Shown in pieces: positions 5,383-7,809 of a stretch of 7,809 bases of DNA (positions are counted from its first letter, which is position 1; every line of letters starts with the position of its first letter). The DNA is from an uncultured bacterium (lineage in GTDB: Bacteria; Actinomycetota; Thermoleophilia; BMS3ABIN01): positions 1-7,809 of the forward strand of contig CAJVWY010000051.1 of assembly GCA_913009925.1 (NCBI GenBank). Reading direction: 5' to 3'. The notes beneath the pieces were generated by a model. That model worked only from the letters and a program-made list of their open reading frames with translations. It was not told the DNA's origin and did no database searches. A program made the translations under genes and the position numbers.

Positions 5383-6375
5383 ATGCGCAGACCGGCCAAG
5401 GCAATGATATCGGTGCTTATCCTGGTTCTGGTCTCGCTGGCCATGGTCGCTTGCGCCGCCGCCGATGAAGGGAACGGTAAACACCAGACGGACAGCGAAC
5501 AGCCTCTGCTGCTTTTCTCCATCGGCATGCACATCGAGCCCAGGGCCACGCAGACCATGCATACGCAGGATATCAATGCCGTAGCCGGCATAGTGGAGGA
5601 CCACGGCGGCAGCATGACTATCCAGGTCCAGACCCCGTTCACCGCGATGCTGGTCGACAACGGCGACAGCCTGCTGGCCGACCTGGCCGGCCGCGGCCAT
5701 GAGATCGCCCTCCATTTCCACGAAGACGCCCATCTGGGCAAGGACTCCGAGTTGCTGCCGGTGGAGACCTGGTGCGCCGTCATGACGCAAGAGGTCGACC
5801 TCATCAAACAGGCCAGCGGCGTTGACGTCCGTTACTGGAGCGGCGGCAACCTCTACCCCTCCATTCTCCCGGCCGCTGCCTGCGCCGGGCTGGACGTCTA
5901 CAGCGATTGGAAGAGTCCGGAAACCCAGTCCACGCCGCTGGCGATGACCGGTGTAAATCCCTGGCGCCCCGCGGGCGGAACTGACGGTGATGACTTCAGC
6001 AGCCTGACTTCCCATGACCCGAAAGGCGCAGTGACCTACCTGCCGGAGGGGCTTTTCGACCGGGAGAACTTCGCATCGGTGCGAAAGTCGATGAAGGACG
6101 ATGAATATACATACTTCGAGTACCTCAAGGACAGCCTGCTTCAGTCGCTGGCCGCCGCCAAGGCGGACCGGGTCAACGTCTTCCACTTCACCATCCATCC
6201 CGGTGAGTTCAAGGGAGACCCGGCTGATGCCTTCGCGGCAATCGACCGTTTCCTTACGGAAGTGGTTGACCCGCTGGTTGAGAGCGGTCAGATCGAGTGG
6301 GCTACCTATTCGCAGATGGCGGATGCCTATGCCCAGTGGGAGAGGGAGAATCCCGGTGTCGCTCCCAGAGGATAA
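5383..6375 (+). CDS. NodB-like (polysaccharide deacetylase fold) lipoprotein
   Basis: A 330-residue exported protein. Residues 1-24 are a lipoprotein signal: MRRPAK, a hydrophobic core, then LAMVAC with C24 as the anchored residue. The -3 position is Met rather than the usual Leu, so the lipobox is slightly off. The rest resembles the NodB/GH38-57-type deacetylase barrel. It has a first strand LLLFSIGMHIEP (H50, E52), GHEIALHFHEDAHLG (105-119) with His at 111, 113 and 117 as likely metal ligands, RYWSGGNLYPS (150-160) in the third-motif position, and FHFTIHPGEF (267-276) with H272. The substrate is unknown; a surface glycan is likely by family and location. The ATG at 5383 has AGGAG seven bases upstream; a TTG at 5353 lacks that. 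First gene of the operon, ending four bases before the next. Confidence 0.68.
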   Translation: MRRPAKAMISVLILVLVSLAMVACAAADEGNGKHQTDSEQPLLLFSIGMHIEPRATQTMHTQDINAVAGIVEDHGGSMTIQVQTPFTAMLVDNGDSLLADLAGRGHEIALHFHEDAHLGKDSELLPVETWCAVMTQEVDLIKQASGVDVRYWSGGNLYPSILPAAACAGLDVYSDWKSPETQSTPLAMTGVNPWRPAGGTDGDDFSSLTSHDPKGAVTYLPEGLFDRENFASVRKSMKDDEYTYFEYLKDSLLQSLAAAKADRVNVFHFTIHPGEFKGDPADAFAAIDRFLTEVVDPLVESGQIEWATYSQMADAYAQWERENPGVAPRG

Positions 6376-6379
6376 GAAG

Positions 6380-7525
6380 ATGGGGACATGGGTATTGTTA
6401 CTCATCCTGCCGCTGCTGGCCGGATTCGCCCTTTCCTGCAACCCGGTCGCCGACAGCGCGAAACCTGACAACAAAGAAGCCGCCGAAGCCGATGCCGGCG
6501 TTTCGCCGGCGATGGAGCCCGGGTGCATATCCGCTGAAAACACCGATGGTTACCTGACTTTTGCTATCAATATCCACGATGTGGTCAACGTGGATGACAG
6601 TGCCGACACCATCATCCGCCTGGTGGACCTGTTCGAACGGTACGGCGTGCGCGGGGATTTCTACCTCACTGCGCCCATTGTGCATTTATACGAAGAGCAG
6701 CGCCCTGACGCCATAGAGCGACTTCGGGACAGTAACATGACCGTCAGTTACCATGTGCGCCCGCCCCATGCGCTTTACACCGGCTTCGACCAGCGCCTGC
6801 GAAGCCTGGACGACACCCGGCTGGCGGAGACGCTGCTGGATTATGAGACCTACCGCCTTGACCTGGCGACCGGCGGCCTCCTCCGGGACGAGCCCGGCGG
6901 TTATGAATACGTGGCTGACATCTTCGGCCGCGACCCGGTGGTCGCCCCCTCCCCCAACAGCGACCAGCGTATCAAGTCGGCGTCCCGGCAGACCTACGCG
7001 GGACTGGGAGCCCGCATGACCATCCTCTACCACGAGCAGGGCACGGATCCGGATGATCCGTTCCAGTGGGTCGACAGCCTGCTGGTGAGGCCCAGCGATT
7101 TCAGCGTCACCCGCTGGGGTGATCCGGGGAAGGACGGCAAGGGCACGTTCTGGTGGAACAGGACCTACACCGCCGACTCCGCTGAATACGATCCTGCCTC
7201 ATATCTGCAGGCGCAGCTGGACGGCTGGTGGGCCGAAGAGCCCATCCGGCCGCCCTTCATCACTTCCCTGATACATGAGAACAACTTCTACCGGTCCGGC
7301 GCGACGCCCTGGAAATCCAGGTATTACCCCGTTGAGGGCGGGCAGGGTCCCCTCAGCCCCCCTTATGACCTGGACGCCGTGGACGCTTCCAGCCCCAGGT
7401 CCGCCGCGGAGCAGGAGGCCATCTGGGCGGCTTACGAGGAGATGGTGGCATACGCGGCGGGGAACCTGTGCGTGGTCACCTCAGAGGATATCGTGTCCAT
7501 GGCTGAAGCGGATAAAAAGCCATGA
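6380..7525 (+). CDS. Second NodB-like lipoprotein
   Basis: A 381-residue exported protein with a short hydrophobic signal ending LAGFALSC (C20 as lipid-anchored residue; -3 is Ala, not ideal), then an Ala/Glu/Asp-rich linker to about residue 55. The domain opens LTFAINIHDVVN (H66, D67), followed by LVDLFERYGVRGDFYLTAPIV (81-101), the 'll...kyGv.gtFf' pattern of NodB-type deacetylases. Further motifs are SYHVRPPH (123-130, H125 and H130) and FITSLIHENNF (293-303, H299) near the C-terminus. These are candidate metal and active-site residues. It differs in length and motifs from the first lipoprotein, so it is a diverged relative rather than a recent copy. The ATG at 6380 uses GAGGA inside the end of the upstream gene, indicating translational coupling. 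The frame is open further upstream, but only as a shadow of the preceding gene. Substrate unknown. Confidence 0.66.
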   Translation: MGTWVLLLILPLLAGFALSCNPVADSAKPDNKEAAEADAGVSPAMEPGCISAENTDGYLTFAINIHDVVNVDDSADTIIRLVDLFERYGVRGDFYLTAPIVHLYEEQRPDAIERLRDSNMTVSYHVRPPHALYTGFDQRLRSLDDTRLAETLLDYETYRLDLATGGLLRDEPGGYEYVADIFGRDPVVAPSPNSDQRIKSASRQTYAGLGARMTILYHEQGTDPDDPFQWVDSLLVRPSDFSVTRWGDPGKDGKGTFWWNRTYTADSAEYDPASYLQAQLDGWWAEEPIRPPFITSLIHENNFYRSGATPWKSRYYPVEGGQGPLSPPYDLDAVDASSPRSAAEQEAIWAAYEEMVAYAAGNLCVVTSEDIVSMAEADKKP

Positions 7526-7655
7526 AGGTAATGATACAAGGATATGACAGCGGACCCGGCAACCACCGGCTCATCATACCGGCCCTGGGCCTGGCGCTGC
7601 TGGTAGCGATTGCGATGATGATATCCGCATGCGGCGTCGACCAGGACAAGGGCGG
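7522..7655 (+). CDS. Third lipoprotein, N-terminal fragment cut by adapter
   Basis: The ATG at 7522 overlaps the preceding TGA (ATGA). The 44 complete genomic codons encode a charged start, a long hydrophobic helix (about residues 18-34) and a canonical lipobox ISAC with C37, then GVDQDKGG. This is a lipoprotein signal, as in the two genes before it. An alternative ATG at 7531 has AAGG just upstream. The frame leaves genomic sequence at 7655 and hits a TAG at 7676 inside adapter sequence, so the mature domain is missing and its function cannot be told. By position it may be a third member of the same exported set. Confidence 0.66.
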
Positions 7656-7713
7656 AGATCGGAAGAGCGTCGTGTAGGGAAAGAGTGTAGATCTCGGTGG
7701 TCGCCGTATCATT
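7656..7713. other. Illumina TruSeq universal adapter (reverse complement)
   Basis: All 58 bases, beginning AGATCGGAAGAGCGTCGTG and ending CGCCGTATCATT, match the reverse complement of the TruSeq universal adapter as I know it. This is library sequence, not genome. Its minus-strand translation contains LMIRRPPRSTLFPYTTLFRS, a familiar contaminant peptide in protein databases. Confidence 0.97.
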
Positions 7714-7809
7714 AAAAAAAAAAAGAAGAAGGAAGACACACAGGAGTTAGCAATACCAAGTACGCGGTGTCGTATGCAGAGCTGCACACGACCAGTCATA
7801 CCTTGTGCC
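7714..7809. other. Post-adapter poly(A) and unexplained tail
   Basis: Eleven A's (7714-7724) follow the adapter, as when a read runs beyond the end of a short fragment, and then 85 bases of mixed sequence. No gene, repeat or recognisable oligonucleotide was found in the 85 bases. They are most likely read noise or a chimeric join and should not be annotated as genomic. Confidence 0.85.

Noticed and set aside
6101..6379. N-terminal extension of the second lipoprotein to 6101
   Set aside because: The extra 93 residues are Ser/Arg/Pro-rich shadow of the upstream gene. The ATG at 6380 has a ribosome site and begins a signal peptide.
5350..6543. Long minus-strand frame opposite the first lipoprotein
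   Set aside because: The plus strand has signal peptide, ribosome site and family motifs; the antisense product has none and its length follows from high GC.
1..7655. CRISPR arrays, tRNA/rRNA genes, insertion sequences
   Set aside because: No evenly spaced long repeats, no cloverleaf or conserved rRNA segments, and no transposase or terminal inverted repeats were seen on either strand.
7476..7799. Minus-strand frame at the contig end
   Set aside because: It includes the translated adapter peptide and the poly(A)/noise tail.

Overview
The window looks like a moderately GC-rich bacterial genome fragment with strong Shine-Dalgarno sites, sigma70-type promoters and lipoprotein signal peptides. 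The PIG-V-type mannosyltransferase, DUF3467 protein and several Cys-anchored lipoproteins would fit an uncultured Actinomycetota member. Chloroflexota is the main alternative, and the assignment is an inference of low certainty. The right-hand end is not genomic: from 7656 the sequence is the reverse complement of the Illumina TruSeq universal adapter (7656-7713), then 11 A's, then 85 unexplained bases. This is therefore probably an untrimmed contig end.

Left half (1-4214, minus strand): a UDP-galactopyranose-mutase-like flavoprotein (2787-4214) is followed by a PIG-V-like mannosyltransferase (1576-2679), a second GT-C-type membrane glycosyltransferase (47-1588) and the first 16 codons of a further gene (1-50). 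The last three overlap by 13 and 4 bases and look like one translation-coupled operon. It has its own near-consensus promoter (TTGACA-17-TAGTAT) in the gap behind the flavoprotein. Together they suggest assembly of a lipid-linked or surface glycan at the membrane.

Centre (4215-4904): a 690-base divergent intergenic region. It holds a good minus-strand promoter for the flavoprotein (TTTTCA-17-TATAAT), a nested inverted repeat behind that promoter, and a run of hairpins. The hairpins read best as a minus-strand structured RNA: a GNRA-capped hairpin, then a 12-bp terminator stem followed by five U's. The region also has an AT-rich block and an extended -10 promoter for the plus-strand DUF3467 gene (4905-5225), which ends in a GC-rich intrinsic terminator.

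Right half (5264-7655, plus strand): a compact operon of three exported lipoproteins. The first two are different NodB-like (polysaccharide-deacetylase-fold) proteins, separated by 4 bases. The third overlaps the second by ATGA and is cut off by the adapter. Upstream lie four 7-base direct repeats at exact 11-base spacing, placed where a PhoB/OmpR-family activator would replace the -35 box, with a GATAAT -10 eight bases downstream. This regulated lipoprotein operon is the most interesting biology in the window.
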